A stretch of 32,526 bases of DNA from Actinomadura darangshiensis (GTDB lineage: Bacteria; Actinomycetota; Actinomycetes; Streptosporangiales; Streptosporangiaceae), in contig NZ_SMKY01000081.1 in NCBI RefSeq assembly GCF_004349235.1, forward strand, positions 1-32,526, given 5' to 3'. Both the position numbers and the translations under genes were made by a program. Shown piece by piece: positions 31,481 to 32,526 of this stretch (its first letter is position 1; the number at the start of each line of letters is the position of its first letter). The notes beneath the pieces are model-generated. The model saw only the letters and a list, made by a program, of their open reading frames with translations. It was not told the origin of the DNA and did not search any database.

Positions 31481-32449
31481 GTGGCTAGAGTGAGATCCGA
31501 CTCGTGTGACGAGGTTGACCGTCAAATCGCCCATGCCGTCCAGATCAACGCCCGGGCGCCGTTCAGCCAGATCGCCACCAGCCTCGGCGTGTCGGACCAG
31601 ACCGTCGCCCGCCGCTACACCCGCCTGCGATCGAGCGGGGCCTTGCACGTTCGAGGCCTCACCGACCCGTACCTGGGCGGCAACGCGCCCTGGGTGCTTC
31701 GAGTGCGCTGCGCGCCCGTCGCGGCGGCCAAGGTGGCCGAAGCCCTGGCCCGGCGCGACGACACCGCCTGGGTCCGCTTGACCTCGGGCGGCACCGAGAT
31801 CGTCTGCATGGTGGCCGGCCACAGCGGCGGCGGCGAAGCGCTCCTCCTGGATCGGCTTCCGCACACCCCCCGCATCGAAGGCGTGACGGCGCACCACCTG
31901 CTGCGCACCTTCTGGCGGGGACTGCACCGCCTGATTGCCGAGCACAGCGGCCTGACCGCCGACCAGATCCGATCACTCCAGCAGCCCGAAACCGCGCGCA
32001 CCCCTGAACTGACGGCACTCAGCGACGGCGACCAGTTGCTTCTGGACGCCCTGGCGCGCGACGGCCGTACCGGACTCGCCGATCTCGCCGCGGCCACCGG
32101 CTGGTCGCGCTCCACCGTGAGCCACCGAATGACCGACCTGGCCGCCGGCGGGGTCCTCTACTACGACGTGGACGTCGACCAGCGGCTCTTCCCCGCCATC
32201 ACCGCATGGACCGTGCTCTGGCTGTCCGTCGAACCCGCGGCACTCGAAACAGTCGGCAAGGCACTCGCCGAGCACCCCGAAGTCGGCTACGCGGCCGCTA
32301 CCACCGGCCCGACCAACATCTACGCCAGCGTCGCAGGCCCGAACGCACCCGCCCTGTACACCTATCTGACTCGCCGGATCGCGCCACTCCCCGGCATCCG
32401 GCACATGGAAACCGCCCCCGTCCTGCACAGCCTCAAAAGCAACCGATAA
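31481..32449 (+). CDS. Lrp/AsnC-family regulator with two HTH and two RAM domains
   Basis: A 322-residue protein, about twice the usual Lrp length. The first HTH is at about 8-55 (DRQIAHAVQINARAPFSQIA, SLGVSDQTVARRYTRLRSSG) and is followed by a RAM-like ligand domain. A second HTH lies at about 180-230 (LSDGDQLLLDALARDGRTGL, TGWSRSTVSHRMTDLAAGGV) with a second RAM domain ending IRHMETAPVLHSLK. The start is GTG 31481; no strong ribosome site is seen, and the transcript may be leaderless. Such tandem Lrp proteins occur in actinomycetes. It is divergent from the FMO-SDR-DoxX operon with a palindrome between, so it probably controls that operon. Confidence 0.9.
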   Translation: MARVRSDSCDEVDRQIAHAVQINARAPFSQIATSLGVSDQTVARRYTRLRSSGALHVRGLTDPYLGGNAPWVLRVRCAPVAAAKVAEALARRDDTAWVRLTSGGTEIVCMVAGHSGGGEALLLDRLPHTPRIEGVTAHHLLRTFWRGLHRLIAEHSGLTADQIRSLQQPETARTPELTALSDGDQLLLDALARDGRTGLADLAAATGWSRSTVSHRMTDLAAGGVLYYDVDVDQRLFPAITAWTVLWLSVEPAALETVGKALAEHPEVGYAAATTGPTNIYASVAGPNAPALYTYLTRRIAPLPGIRHMETAPVLHSLKSNR

Positions 32450-32494
32450 CCCTGAACTGAAAGCTGATCACCGCCTCACCCACAGACTTTCAGA

Positions 32495-32519
32495 CACTCC
32501 CTTGTGGCGCCTGGGAGTG
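32495..32519 (+). terminator. Hairpin after the Lrp gene
   Basis: CACTCCC at 32495-32501 pairs with GGGAGTG at 32513-32519, 11-nt loop, 45 bp past the stop. Confidence 0.55.
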
Positions 32520-32526
32520 CGGGCAC

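Overview
The window is very GC-rich, starts genes with ATG, GTG or TTG behind purine-rich ribosome sites, and encodes families typical of actinomycetes: a mycothiol-dependent maleylpyruvate isomerase-like protein, DUF6461, an F420-type NADP oxidoreductase, an ECF41 sigma factor, MMPL, and UnbV/UnbU. I infer a filamentous actinobacterium, perhaps Streptomyces- or Actinomadura-like; the sequence does not fix the genus.

Left part (1-6700): a secondary-metabolism edge. On the minus strand a cytochrome P450 is translationally coupled (ATGA overlap) to an aryl-acid adenylating enzyme of the EntE/DhbE type that runs off the left end. Divergent from these, on plus, lies a second ATGA-coupled pair, UnbV (exported FG-GAP/ASPIC-UnbV protein) and UnbU (polytopic membrane protein). 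These two are part of the conserved enediyne cassette. A strong hairpin and a secreted epoxide-hydrolase-like enzyme follow. No enediyne PKS is in the window, so this could be the border of such a cluster or an orphan UnbV/UnbU module.

Middle part (6700-12800): a small STAS protein, an MDMPI/SCP2 protein, a tyrosine-recombinase remnant, then a plus-strand set (Cys-nucleophile alpha/beta hydrolase, NTF2-like protein, DHA2 MFS pump) ending tail-to-tail with a LysR regulator.

Accessory region (12800-18700): mostly broken genes. It holds a LuxR-type regulator fragment cut by a transposase fragment, a frameshifted DUF6461 gene, a DoxX fragment, and remnants of Tn3, integrase-core and IS701 transposases. 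Embedded in it are an intact TetR/methyltransferase divergent pair with a palindromic operator and an unidentified 223-residue protein.

Right part (18700-32526): a LysR/F420-reductase divergent pair, a CPBP protease, and a tyrosine integrase inactivated by an internal deletion and frame change. Next comes a 3'-half tRNA-Lys sequence that looks like an attachment site, then an IS3 element with a frameshifting 10-bp duplication. An MMPL transporter and an ECF41 sigma factor diverge from each other; each has an ECF41-type promoter with the same 16-nt spacer. Then follow a frameshifted cytochrome b (QcrB-like) C-terminal fragment and a minus-strand operon (FAD monooxygenase, SDR, DoxX). A divergent double-domain Lrp/AsnC regulator probably controls that operon.
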